A DNA stretch of 11,966 nt from an uncultured Clostridium sp. (GCA_900543325.1 UQQU01000088.1:1-11966), one strand, 5' to 3'. Counted from the stretch's first letter, positions 1 through 7,150 are shown. Translations and numbers: made by a program. The notes: generated by a model from the sequence alone, not told the origin.

Positions 1-31
1 ACCTTGATATATAAAGAATTTAAAAGAAAAG

Positions 32-53
32 TAGTGTAAAAAACTTTACACTA
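32..53. promoter_or_regulatory. Perfect 9-bp inverted repeat upstream of the M18 peptidase gene
   Basis: TAGTGTAAA (32-40) and TTTACACTA (45-53) are exact reverse complements separated by AAAC. The repeat ends 12 bases before the AGGAGG of the next gene. No T-run follows it on the + strand, so it does not look like an intrinsic terminator. Its symmetry and place suggest an operator, or a hairpin in the 5' untranslated region. I do not recognise the regulator, and any promoter would lie at or beyond the window edge. Confidence 0.5.
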
Positions 54-78
54 ACGGAAGAATAAGGAGGGCTATATT

Positions 79-1467
79 ATGAGTAAGGATGCTAAAAAGA
101 ATGCATGGCTAAAATATGATGAAAATGGAAAACAAGAGGTTTTTAATTTTTGTGAAGGATATAAAAATTACCTTTCAGTTGGAAAAACAGAAAGAGAATG
201 TATCCATGAAGCTATAAGATTAGCAGAAGAAAAGGGTTATAGAAATTTAAATGAAATAATAAAAAATAATGAAACTTTAAAAGTTGGGGATAAAGTTTAT
301 TCTAATAATAAAGATAAAAGTCTTGCTTTATATTTAATAGGAAAAGATTCTATTGAAAATGGAATGAGAATTATAGGATCTCATGTTGATTCTCCAAGAT
401 TAGATTTAAAGCAAAACCCATTATATGAAGATAGTGACTTAGCATTAATGGACACTCATTATTATGGTGGAGTAAAAAAATATCAATGGGTAGCACTACC
501 ACTTGCATTACATGGTGTTGTAGTTAAAAAAGATGGGACAAAAATTAATGTTGTAGTAGGTGAGGATGATACTGATCCTGTACTTGGAATTTCAGATCTT
601 TTAATACATCTTTCAGCAGACCAATTACAAAAGAAAGCAAATGAAGTTATTGCTGGAGAAGATTTAAATGTTCTTGTTGGAAATATTCCATTAGAAGGTA
701 AGGAAAAAGAAGCTGTTAAGGAAAATATATTACTTCTTCTAAAAGATAAATATGATTTTGAAGAAGAAGATTTTATTTCAGCAGAGTTTGAAATTGTACC
801 AGCAGGTAAAGCTAGAGATTTAGGTTTAGATAAGAGCATGGTAATGGGATATGGTCAAGATGATAGAATATGTGCATATACTTCATTAATGGCTTTATTA
901 GAAGTTGAAAATGTGGAAAAGACTTCTGTTGTATTATTAGTAGATAAAGAGGAAGTAGGAAGTATTGGAGCTACAGGTATGCATTCAAGATTCTTTGAAA
1001 ACTCTTTAGCTGAAGTTATGGATAGAATGGGGCAATATTCAGAATTAAAATTAAAGAGAGCGCTTCAAAATTCATTAATGTTATCAGCAGATGTTACTGC
1101 AGCCTTTGATCCAAATTATCCTGGTGTTTGTGAAAAGAAAAATACAGCTTATTTCGGAAGAGGATTAGTATTTAGTAAATATACCGGAGCAAGAGGTAAG
1201 AGTGGATGTAATGATGCAAATCCAGAATTCGTTGCTTGGCTTAGAAAGATTATGGATAAAAATGATGTTGCATATCAAACAGCAGAACTTGGAAAGGTTG
1301 ACCAAGGAGGCGGTGGTACTATCGCTTATATTTTAGCTCAATATAACATGGAAGTTATAGATTGTGGTGTTGCTCTGCAAAATATGCATGCTCCATGGGA
1401 AGTATCTAGTAAAGTAGATATATATGAAACTAAGAATGGATATAAAGCATTTTTAATTGAAGAATAG
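79..1467 (+). CDS. M18 family zinc aminopeptidase (aspartyl aminopeptidase-like)
   Basis: A cytosolic metallopeptidase that removes N-terminal residues from peptides. M18 enzymes bind two metal ions and assemble as large multimers. The metal-site motifs all appear in the family order: SHVDSPRLD (H102, D104), GQDDR (D261/D262), DKEEVGS (E291, E292), the DVTAAFDPN stretch (D338), and NMHAPWE (H437). The length of 462 residues is normal for bacterial M18 proteins, so the gene is complete. The ATG at 79 follows AGGAGG at 65-70 with good spacing. It appears monocistronic, with a perfect palindrome upstream and a shared hairpin terminator downstream that separates it from a convergent PHP gene. M18 members differ in preference (acidic versus broader or neutral residues), and the sequence alone does not settle the specificity. 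There is no signal peptide. The family call is firm; the substrate is inferred. Confidence 0.95.
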   Translation: MSKDAKKNAWLKYDENGKQEVFNFCEGYKNYLSVGKTERECIHEAIRLAEEKGYRNLNEIIKNNETLKVGDKVYSNNKDKSLALYLIGKDSIENGMRIIGSHVDSPRLDLKQNPLYEDSDLALMDTHYYGGVKKYQWVALPLALHGVVVKKDGTKINVVVGEDDTDPVLGISDLLIHLSADQLQKKANEVIAGEDLNVLVGNIPLEGKEKEAVKENILLLLKDKYDFEEEDFISAEFEIVPAGKARDLGLDKSMVMGYGQDDRICAYTSLMALLEVENVEKTSVVLLVDKEEVGSIGATGMHSRFFENSLAEVMDRMGQYSELKLKRALQNSLMLSADVTAAFDPNYPGVCEKKNTAYFGRGLVFSKYTGARGKSGCNDANPEFVAWLRKIMDKNDVAYQTAELGKVDQGGGGTIAYILAQYNMEVIDCGVALQNMHAPWEVSSKVDIYETKNGYKAFLIEE

Positions 1468-1483
1468 AACAGTTTTAAAAAAA

Positions 1484-1508
1484 TAAGAGTTGCCAAGGGC
1501 AACTCTTA
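1484..1508. terminator. Bidirectional intrinsic terminator between convergent genes
   Basis: An 11-bp perfect stem, TAAGAGTTGCC (1484-1494) with GGCAACTCTTA (1498-1508), closes a 3-base loop AAG. On the minus strand the stem is followed by a run of seven T's (the A's before it on the + strand), making it a strong terminator for the PHP gene, which ends at 1510. On the + strand the following ATTATTT is a weaker U-tract, so it probably also serves the M18 gene. Confidence 0.88.
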
Positions 1509-1509
1509 A

Positions 1510-2343
1510 TTATTTAGTATTAAGTTTATTTAAAAACTTTTCAAGTCTATGTTCTTCCATAGATTGAGAACCTAAAATTCCATGTTTTGTATCATCTTCT
1601 TCATGACCATGTGAGTCAGAACCACAAGAAGTTAATATGTCTTTTTTATCTACAATCTTTAAGAAATTTGCAGTATCTTCTGGGGTATTAAGACCATAAA
1701 TACCTTCAATACCATCAAAATCTAATTGAAGAACATCTAAAACATGTAATTTTTTTAATAATACAGGGTGAGCTAAAATTACAAGAGCGTTATAAGTTCT
1801 TAATAATTTAATTCCCTCTTCTGCGTCTAGTTTATTTGCAGGTATATATGCAGGGCAATGATCTCCAATAAAGTTATCAAAGATATATTCTTTTGTATAA
1901 GGATAACCAGCATCTATTATAGCTTTAGCTATATGAGGTCTTGCAATAGTATCTTTACCATTCTTAAGAACTTCATTAACATCTATTTCGATATTATTAA
2001 ATTGCTTTAATCTTTTAACTATTTCATGGGCACGAGCAATTCTTTTTGCCTTTAAATCCTCTAAAAAGTGATTTAAATCTGGATTTTTATAATCATCACC
2101 TTTAAAGTAACCTAAAATATGAATAGTTTCTCCTTTATAAGTTGTAGATAATTCTACCCCAGGAATAAAATGCATGTCTAATTTTTCAGCTTCAGATTTT
2201 GCTTCCTCTATACCAGATAAAGTATCATGGTCAGTTAATGCTAGGTATTTTACGCCCCTATCATAAGCCTTTCTTACAACATCTTTAGGTGAATATTTAC
2301 CATCTGATGCAGTAGAGTGTGTATGTAAATCGCATATAATCAT
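1510..2343 (-). CDS. PHP-domain phosphoesterase (YciV/TrpH, RNase AM-like)
   Basis: A polymerase-and-histidinol-phosphatase (PHP) domain protein of 277 residues. The metal-binding signatures are present in order: DLHTHSTASDG (H7, H9, D14), LTDHD (D38, H39), PGVELS (E64), H75, RPHIA (H137), LAHP (H192) and GSDSHG (D243, H245). This arrangement, with the inserted helical segment around residues 80-165, matches the YciV/TrpH group. Studied members hydrolyse 3',5'-nucleoside bisphosphates and trim RNA 5' ends; that activity is known for the family and inferred here. No signal peptide is seen, so it should be cytosolic. The start ATG (complement of 2341-2343) has AAAGGAG at 2356-2362 on the minus strand, with a longish 12-base spacer. 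No upstream in-frame ATG fits better. It is divergent from the folate operon and convergent with the peptidase gene, so it is transcribed alone. Confidence 0.92.
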   Translation of the reverse strand: MIICDLHTHSTASDGKYSPKDVVRKAYDRGVKYLALTDHDTLSGIEEAKSEAEKLDMHFIPGVELSTTYKGETIHILGYFKGDDYKNPDLNHFLEDLKAKRIARAHEIVKRLKQFNNIEIDVNEVLKNGKDTIARPHIAKAIIDAGYPYTKEYIFDNFIGDHCPAYIPANKLDAEEGIKLLRTYNALVILAHPVLLKKLHVLDVLQLDFDGIEGIYGLNTPEDTANFLKIVDKKDILTSCGSDSHGHEEDDTKHGILGSQSMEEHRLEKFLNKLNTK

Positions 2344-2391
2344 AATAAATTTAAACTCCTTTCAAGTAAGTGTTTTGTAGTATATAAAGCT

Positions 2392-2420
2392 ATGATATAA
2401 TTTATTCATCAATAATGCAA
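2392..2420 (-). promoter_or_regulatory. Candidate promoter of the PHP gene
   Basis: On the minus strand TTGCAT (complement of 2415-2420) is followed 17 bases later by TATCAT (complement of 2392-2397), about 50 bases before the start codon. The -10 matches five of six consensus positions but the -35 is poor, and AT-rich spacers produce such matches often. I saw no equally convincing promoter for the divergent pabA in the same 216-base gap. Confidence 0.35.
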
Positions 2421-2427
2421 TAATAAT

Positions 2428-2462
2428 GAATTAACTTTCCTTATAGGTAAAGTTATTAATTC
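2428..2462. repeat. Imperfect inverted repeat in the PHP/pabA divergent spacer
   Basis: AACTTTCC (2433 onward) pairs with GGTAAAGTT (2446-2454) with a one-base bulge. The outer arms GAATTA (2428-2433) and TAATTC (2457-2462) extend the symmetry, with a few extra bases on the right. It lies between the two divergent genes, where an operator or a leader hairpin could sit. It is not followed by a T-run. I saw no tetrahydrofolate riboswitch features in the spacer. Confidence 0.35.
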
Positions 2463-2559
2463 AGATTAATATATTATTAATAATTTATGTTTAAATTAAA
2501 AAAATATAGCTTGAAGTTAGAAAAAATTGAAATTTTACAAATGAAATTGGAGGAATATA

Positions 2560-3156
2560 ATGCTTTTAATGATTGATAACTATGATTCTTTTGTATATAA
2601 TTTAGTTAGATATTTTGAAGAATTAGGGGAAGAAATTATTATTTATAGAAATGATAAAATTACTATTAAAGATATAGAAAGTATGAATATAGATGGAATA
2701 GTGATTTCACCAGGGCCAAAGTCACCTAATGAGGCTGGATTAAGTTTAGATATTATTGATAAATTTAAAGAAAAACTACCTATATTAGGTATTTGTTTAG
2801 GTCATCAATGTATAGGGCATTATTTTAATGCTGTTGTTAAAAAAGGAAATGAGCCAGTTCATGGTAAAATGTTTAATATAACTCATAACAACAAAGGAAT
2901 ATTTGAAGAAGTAAAGAATCCTTTAAGAGTTACAAGATATCATTCATTGATAGTGGATAAAGAGAATTTTCCAGACAGTTTAGAAATTATTAGTGAGACT
3001 GAAGATAACATAATAATGGGAATTAAGCATAAAGAGTATCCTATATATGGAGTTCAATTCCATCCAGAAGCTGAGATGACAGAAGAGGGGCATAAAATTT
3101 TAAATAACTTTATCAAAATAACAAAGGAATTTAGCAAAAAAAGTAATAAATGCTAA
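2560..3156 (+). CDS. pabA: Aminodeoxychorismate synthase, glutamine amidotransferase subunit
   Basis: Class I glutamine amidotransferase that releases ammonia from glutamine and passes it to PabB for 4-aminobenzoate synthesis. The catalytic triad is visible: nucleophile C79 in GICLGHQ, then H168 and E170 in QFHPE. The N-terminal MIDNYDSF and the VISPGP turn are typical of PabA/TrpG. The length of 198 residues is normal. The ATG at 2560 follows GGAGG at 2549-2553 with a 6-base spacer. It is the first gene of the folate operon, ending with tandem TAA codons 27 bases before pabB. PabA and TrpG cannot be told apart by sequence alone. The adjacent pabB and pabC and the absence of trp genes here argue for PabA, although it may also serve anthranilate synthase elsewhere. 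Confidence 0.95.
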   Translation: MLLMIDNYDSFVYNLVRYFEELGEEIIIYRNDKITIKDIESMNIDGIVISPGPKSPNEAGLSLDIIDKFKEKLPILGICLGHQCIGHYFNAVVKKGNEPVHGKMFNITHNNKGIFEEVKNPLRVTRYHSLIVDKENFPDSLEIISETEDNIIMGIKHKEYPIYGVQFHPEAEMTEEGHKILNNFIKITKEFSKKSNKC

Positions 3157-3169
3157 TAAAAATACTATT

Positions 3170-3174
3170 GGGAG
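3170..3174 (+). promoter_or_regulatory. Ribosome binding site setting the GTG start of pabB
   Basis: GGGAG at 3170-3174 lies 9 bases before GTG at 3184. The in-frame codon just before the GTG is TAA (3181-3183), and the first in-frame ATG comes nearly 100 codons later, so the GTG start is well supported. Confidence 0.75.
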
Positions 3175-3183
3175 TGAAGTTAA

Positions 3184-4527
3184 GTGGGGTTAATTAAAAT
3201 AGAGTTTAATAGTAAATTAAATGCATTTGAAGTATATAATTTATTTAAAGATGAAAAAGATACTATATTATTAGATAGTTCTAAAGAAGATAAAAACCTT
3301 TCTAAATATTCTTTTATTGGAATAAATCCATTTTTAAAATTTGAAGTAAAAAATGAAAATACATATATAAACGATAATATAGTTGAAGGTGATCCATTTA
3401 AGATATTAGAAAATCTAGTAAATGAATATAAAAATGATATTGAAGATAATATACCGTTATTAAGTGGAGCTATGGGGTATATTTCTTATGATGCTGGAAG
3501 GTTATTAGAAGAATTACCTAATACAGCTGAAGAAGATTTTAATATACCAGACATGAGATTTGTTTTTTATAAGAATATAATAATATTTGATTTAATTAAT
3601 GATAAAAAATATATAACTGATTTAGATGGGAATATTGAAAATATAGAAAGTCTTTTGAAGGTAATACATAATGGAAAAAAGATTAATGATGAAATAGTAT
3701 GTGAAAAAAGTAAAAATATTTTTTACTCAAATTTCATTAAGGAAGATTATAAGAAAGCAGTTACTAGATTAAAGGAATACATAGTATCTGGAGATGTTTA
3801 TATTGCAAATATGACACAAAGATTTTGGTGTCATAATGAAGACAATTCCTTTAATATATACAAGAAATTAAGAAGCATAAATAAGGCTCCCTTTTCAGCA
3901 TATTTAAACTTTGAAGATTTTCAAATAATAAGTTCATCACCAGAAAGATTTGTTCAAGTTGCTAATAATAAAGCACATACAAGGCCTATAAAGGGGACAA
4001 GACCTAGAGGCCATAATGTTGAAGAGGATGAAAAAAATAAATTGGAACTTATTAATAGCGAGAAGGATAAGGCAGAACTATTAATGGTTGTAGATTTAGA
4101 GAGAAATGATTTTAGTAAAGTTTGTAAACCACATACAGTTAAGGTAACTGAGAACTTTAAATTAGAAGAATATGCTACAGTATTTCATTTAGTTTCTACA
4201 GTAGAAGGAGAACTAAAGGATAATGTTTCATCTGTAAGATGTATAAAAGAGTGTTTTCCAGGTGGTTCAATAACAGGAACTCCTAAAATACGAGCTATGG
4301 AAATAATTGAAGAATTAGAAGGTGTTAAAAGAAATATTTATACAGGTTCTATAGGATATTTTGATTTTAGAGGTAATTGTGACTTTAATATAGTAATAAG
4401 AACAATAATAAAAAAGGATAATAAGGCATACTTTGGTGTTGGTGGTGGAATTACTTATGATTCAATAGAGGAAGATGAGTATAATGAAACGTTAGATAAG
4501 GCAAAGGCCTTAATGAGAGTATTATAA
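3184..4527 (+). CDS. pabB: Aminodeoxychorismate synthase component I
   Basis: Chorismate-using enzyme that forms 4-amino-4-deoxychorismate with ammonia from PabA. It has the N-terminal anthranilate synthase I domain (about residues 1-150) and the C-terminal chorismate-binding domain (about 190-447). The diagnostic PIKGT motif carries K270, the lysine that separates PabB from anthranilate synthase TrpE, which has PIAGT. Other hallmarks are SSSPERF, VDLERND, FPGGSITGTPK and the GGGIT near the C-terminus. The length of 447 residues is normal. Translation starts at GTG, because an in-frame stop sits immediately upstream and no ATG lies near. It is second in the operon, between pabA and pabC, as expected for subunits and the next enzyme of one pathway. 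A non-ATG start may lower its translation relative to pabA; this is inference. Confidence 0.95.
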   Translation: MGLIKIEFNSKLNAFEVYNLFKDEKDTILLDSSKEDKNLSKYSFIGINPFLKFEVKNENTYINDNIVEGDPFKILENLVNEYKNDIEDNIPLLSGAMGYISYDAGRLLEELPNTAEEDFNIPDMRFVFYKNIIIFDLINDKKYITDLDGNIENIESLLKVIHNGKKINDEIVCEKSKNIFYSNFIKEDYKKAVTRLKEYIVSGDVYIANMTQRFWCHNEDNSFNIYKKLRSINKAPFSAYLNFEDFQIISSSPERFVQVANNKAHTRPIKGTRPRGHNVEEDEKNKLELINSEKDKAELLMVVDLERNDFSKVCKPHTVKVTENFKLEEYATVFHLVSTVEGELKDNVSSVRCIKECFPGGSITGTPKIRAMEIIEELEGVKRNIYTGSIGYFDFRGNCDFNIVIRTIIKKDNKAYFGVGGGITYDSIEEDEYNETLDKAKALMRVL

Positions 4528-4538
4528 GAGGGGAATAT

Positions 4539-5285
4539 ATGAGAAAAGTTATATACGATAATGATATTATAAGTATAGATAGTGGAGTCTTTTTTGGTAG
4601 GGGAGTTTTTGAAACTATATTAGTAAAGACAATGCCAATATTTTTAGAAGAGCATATACAAAGATTAAATAAGTCAATTATAGAGCTAGAGTTGGGTGAA
4701 TTAATAGCTATAGAAGATGTAATTAATTTTATAAAGCAACATAATATAAAAAATAAAGCCTTAAAAATTACTGTAACTGAGAAAAATTTAATTTATTCTT
4801 TAAGAGAAATAAAATATAAAGATAATGATTATCAAAAAGGCTTTAAAGTTGGGATTTCTAAGGTTTTAAGAAATTCAACATCTAGAATAGTAGGTTTTAA
4901 AACTTTAAATTATTTAGAAAATATTATAGAATATGAATTATGTCAAAGAAATGAATTGAATGAATCTATTTTTTTTAATGAAGAAGGTAATTTATGTGAA
5001 GGGTGTACAACCAATATTTTTCTTATTAAAGACAAAATAATATATACTCCATCAATTCAATGTGGATTGTTACCAGGAATAGTTCGTCAATGGGTTATTA
5101 ATAATTTTGATGTAATAGAGAAAAAAATAACAAAAGAAGAATTGTTAAATAGTGATGAAGTTTTCTTAACTAATTCATTAGTTGGGGTTATAAAAGTTTC
5201 TAATATAGAAAACAAGCTATTTAAGAATGAAATTATTGAAGAAATAAAAGAGCAATATGATAAAGCAATAAATGGAGGCGAATAA
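4539..5285 (+). CDS. pabC: 4-amino-4-deoxychorismate lyase (class IV PLP enzyme)
   Basis: Converts aminodeoxychorismate to 4-aminobenzoate and pyruvate, finishing the branch begun by PabA/PabB. It belongs to the class IV (branched-chain aminotransferase/D-amino acid aminotransferase) fold. K121 in GFKTLNYLENI is the likely lysine that binds pyridoxal phosphate. E154, in the segment before CTTNIF, is placed to contact the cofactor ring nitrogen. The LLPGIVR loop and FLTNSLVGV are also family features. At 248 residues it is slightly short for the fold but within the range of bacterial PabC. The ATG at 4539 follows GAGGGG at 4528-4533, only 11 bases after pabB. Fold-mates such as IlvE and Dat look similar; position directly behind pabB and before folE supports PabC. 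The 3' end holds the folE ribosome binding site. Confidence 0.92.
   Translation: MRKVIYDNDIISIDSGVFFGRGVFETILVKTMPIFLEEHIQRLNKSIIELELGELIAIEDVINFIKQHNIKNKALKITVTEKNLIYSLREIKYKDNDYQKGFKVGISKVLRNSTSRIVGFKTLNYLENIIEYELCQRNELNESIFFNEEGNLCEGCTTNIFLIKDKIIYTPSIQCGLLPGIVRQWVINNFDVIEKKITKEELLNSDEVFLTNSLVGVIKVSNIENKLFKNEIIEEIKEQYDKAINGGE
5274..5278 (+). promoter_or_regulatory. Ribosome binding site of folE inside the pabC 3' end
   Basis: GGAGG at 5274-5278 lies 8 bases before ATG at 5287, one base after the pabC stop at 5285. An in-frame ATG at 5272 exists but has no SD sequence before it and would make this SD part of the coding region. The 5287 start is therefore preferred, and coupling to pabC translation is likely. 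Confidence 0.85.
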
Positions 5286-5286
5286 C

Positions 5287-5838
5287 ATGAATAAAGAAAA
5301 GATAATGGAAGGTGTAAAATTAATATTAGAAGGTATAGGAGAGGATGTAAATAGAGAAGGTTTAATAGAAACACCAGATAGGATAGCAAGGATGTACATG
5401 GAGATTTTTGAAGGACTAGGGAAGGATGCTAAAGAAGTATTATCTAAAACATTTTCTGTAGAAAATAATGATTTAGTATTAGAAAAGGATATAACATTCT
5501 TTTCTATGTGTGAGCATCATTTAGTACCCTTCTTTGGAAAAGCACATATAGCTTATATACCTAAGGGGAAAGTAGCAGGACTTTCAAAGCTTGCAAGAAC
5601 AGTTGAGGTTTATGCTAAAAAGCCACAATTACAAGAAAGATTAACAACAGAAATAGCAGATGCTATAATGGAATATTTAGATGCAGAAGGGGCTATGGTT
5701 GTAATTGAAGCAGAACATACATGCATGACTATGAGGGGAGTTAAGAAACCTGGAGCTAAAACTGTAACTACTACTTATAGAGGAGTATTTAGAGAAGATA
5801 TAGAATTAAGAAGAGAAGTTATGAACTTTATAAGATAG
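5287..5838 (+). CDS. folE: GTP cyclohydrolase I (FolE1 type)
   Basis: Zinc enzyme that converts GTP to 7,8-dihydroneopterin triphosphate, the first pterin step of folate synthesis. With the start at 5287 it has 183 residues. C75 and H78 in SMCEHHLVP and C146 in AEHTCMTMRG form the zinc site of the type I enzyme, with H77 and H144 at the expected catalytic places. The ETPDRIARMY helix, KVAGLSKLAR and PQLQERLT are also conserved in FolE1. This is not the zinc-independent FolE2. A start at 5272 would add five residues (MEANN), but it lacks an SD sequence. The gene lies one base after pabC and 7 bases before the HD-domain gene. Its product needs phosphate removal before FolB can act, and no Nudix enzyme is seen in the window. 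Confidence 0.95.
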   Translation: MNKEKIMEGVKLILEGIGEDVNREGLIETPDRIARMYMEIFEGLGKDAKEVLSKTFSVENNDLVLEKDITFFSMCEHHLVPFFGKAHIAYIPKGKVAGLSKLARTVEVYAKKPQLQERLTTEIADAIMEYLDAEGAMVVIEAEHTCMTMRGVKKPGAKTVTTTYRGVFREDIELRREVMNFIR

Positions 5839-5845
5839 GTGTAAT

Positions 5846-6319
5846 ATGAATAATATTGATGCAATAATGAATAATAAGCTTTATAGAGAAGCATTAGAAA
5901 AATTAAGTGAGTATGAAAGAGATAGGGAGTTTTGTAATCATACTATAGAACACTTTATTGATGTATCAAGAATTGCATATATAATGGCTTTAGAAGAAAA
6001 TTTAAGTGTTTCAAAAGAAGTTATTTATGCCATAGGATTATTACATGATATAGGTAGAGTAAGGCAATATGAAGAAGGTATTCATCATGATATTGCTAGT
6101 GTAGAAATGAGTAGAGAGATATTAAAAGAAACAAGCTTTACAGAGGATGAAGTTAATATTATTTTAAATGGAATAGCTAATCACAGAAAAGAAAGTGATA
6201 ATAAATTAGAAGAAATAATATATAAGGCGGATAAACTATCTAGGCAGTGTTTTAATTGTAAAGCTGAAAAAGAATGTTATTGGAGTAGTGAAAAGAAAAA
6301 CTTTAAGATAACATATTGA
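5846..6319 (+). CDS. HD-domain hydrolase in folate operon, function unassigned
   Basis: A 157-residue single-domain protein of the HD superfamily, usually metal-dependent phosphohydrolases. Visible ligands are H36 (after EH in NHTIEHF), H67-D68 in LLHDIGR, H80/H81, H113 in IANHRK and D129 in YKADKLSR. Near the C-terminus C135, C138 and C144 form a CxxC-x5-C cluster followed by tryptophan; this could bind a metal or be structural. There is no signal peptide. It lies 7 bases after folE and 13 bases before folP, with only a weak SD (AGGTG overlapping the folE stop region), suggesting translational coupling to folE. Position and fold make it a candidate for removing phosphate from dihydroneopterin triphosphate, a step with no other candidate here. 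That function is inference; a general nucleotide phosphohydrolase is equally possible on sequence alone. Confidence 0.85.
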   Translation: MNNIDAIMNNKLYREALEKLSEYERDREFCNHTIEHFIDVSRIAYIMALEENLSVSKEVIYAIGLLHDIGRVRQYEEGIHHDIASVEMSREILKETSFTEDEVNIILNGIANHRKESDNKLEEIIYKADKLSRQCFNCKAEKECYWSSEKKNFKITY

Positions 6320-6324
6320 GGAGG
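6319..6324 (+). promoter_or_regulatory. Strong ribosome binding site for the TTG start of folP
   Basis: AGGAGG at 6319-6324 overlaps the last base of the preceding gene's TGA stop and lies 8 bases before TTG at 6333. The first ATG in this frame is codon 17, inside the conserved MGILNVTPDSFSDG block, so a downstream start would remove the first strand of the barrel. Confidence 0.85.
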
Positions 6325-6332
6325 AAAAGGCA

Positions 6333-7142
6333 TTGAGAATAGGAAATAAAGAGTATAAGTTAGGTGAAAGAACTTATATAATGGGAATATTAAATGTAAC
6401 ACCAGATTCATTTTCAGATGGTGGAAAATTTAATGAAATAGAGGCTGCTGTAAGTCAAGCTAAAAAATTAGTGGAAGATGGAGCTGATATTATAGATGTT
6501 GGTGGAGAATCAACAAGACGAGGAGCAGAATATGTAACTGAGGAAGAAGAAATAAAAAGAGTAGTTCCTATAATTAAGGCTATAAAAAAAGAGTTGGATG
6601 TGACTATATCAATAGATACATATAAAAGCAAAACGGCAGAAGAAGCTATAAAAGCCGGAGCAGATATTATAAATGATATCTGGGGAGCTAAATATGATAA
6701 AAATATAGCTAAAGTAGCTGCAAAATATAATGTTCCAATAATTTTAATGCATAATAGAGAAGCTAAGCCTTATGAAAATTTAATGGAAGATGTAATAAAT
6801 GATTTGCAAGAAAGTATTGATATTGCATTAGAGGCTGGAGTGAAAAAGGAAAATATAATTTTAGATCCAGGTATAGGATTTGCTAAAACATATGAAGAAA
6901 ACTTAGTGGTAATGAATAATTGTGAAGTTATAAAAGGAATGGGATATCCAGTACTTTTAGGAACATCAAGAAAGTCTATGATTGGATTAACTTTAAATTT
7001 ACCTGTTAATGAGAGAGTTGAGGGAACCCTTGCAACTACTGTTATGGGAATAATGAAAGGCATGGAATTTATTAGAGTTCATGATGTATTAGAAAATAAA
7101 AGAGTAGCTGTTATGACAGATACTATATTAAAAGCAAAGTAG
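6333..7142 (+). CDS. folP: Dihydropteroate synthase
   Basis: Joins hydroxymethyl-dihydropterin diphosphate to 4-aminobenzoate to form dihydropteroate; the target of sulfonamides. A TIM-barrel protein of 269 residues, normal length. The first signature ILNVTPDSFSDGG is at residues 19-31, and the second, DVGGESTRRGAEYV, starts at residue 55. Further conserved parts are SIDTYKS, NDIWG, ILMHNR, ILDPGIGFAK, LLGTSRKS and IRVHDV near the C-terminus. Translation begins at TTG after a strong AGGAGG. An unusual point is R63 (codon CGA at 6519-6521) where most bacterial enzymes have proline (STRPG). The corresponding E. coli residue, P64, lies in a substrate loop that is altered in some sulfonamide-resistant mutants. 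The gene is sixth in the operon, 8 bases before the folB-folK fusion. Confidence 0.95.
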   Translation: MRIGNKEYKLGERTYIMGILNVTPDSFSDGGKFNEIEAAVSQAKKLVEDGADIIDVGGESTRRGAEYVTEEEEIKRVVPIIKAIKKELDVTISIDTYKSKTAEEAIKAGADIINDIWGAKYDKNIAKVAAKYNVPIILMHNREAKPYENLMEDVINDLQESIDIALEAGVKKENIILDPGIGFAKTYEENLVVMNNCEVIKGMGYPVLLGTSRKSMIGLTLNLPVNERVEGTLATTVMGIMKGMEFIRVHDVLENKRVAVMTDTILKAK

Positions 7143-7150
7143 GTAAGAAA

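Noticed and set aside
483..839. Minus-strand open frame of 118 codons inside the M18 peptidase gene
   Set aside because: It lies fully inside a well-supported gene on the other strand, is serine/lysine-rich with no domain motif, and has no SD. It is a shadow of the real frame.
2344..2559. Possible tetrahydrofolate riboswitch before the folate operon
   Set aside because: The spacer is almost all A/T and I cannot find the conserved G-rich elements of that riboswitch class or a terminator-like hairpin with a T-run before pabA.
5087..5399. Two minus-strand open frames across the pabC/folE junction
   Set aside because: Both lie antisense to two certain genes, and their leucine/serine/isoleucine-rich translations arise from AT-rich antisense DNA. 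They have no SD and no motif.
6770..7063. Minus-strand open frame of 97 codons inside folP
   Set aside because: Antisense to the conserved DHPS coding region, with no start signals or recognisable domain.
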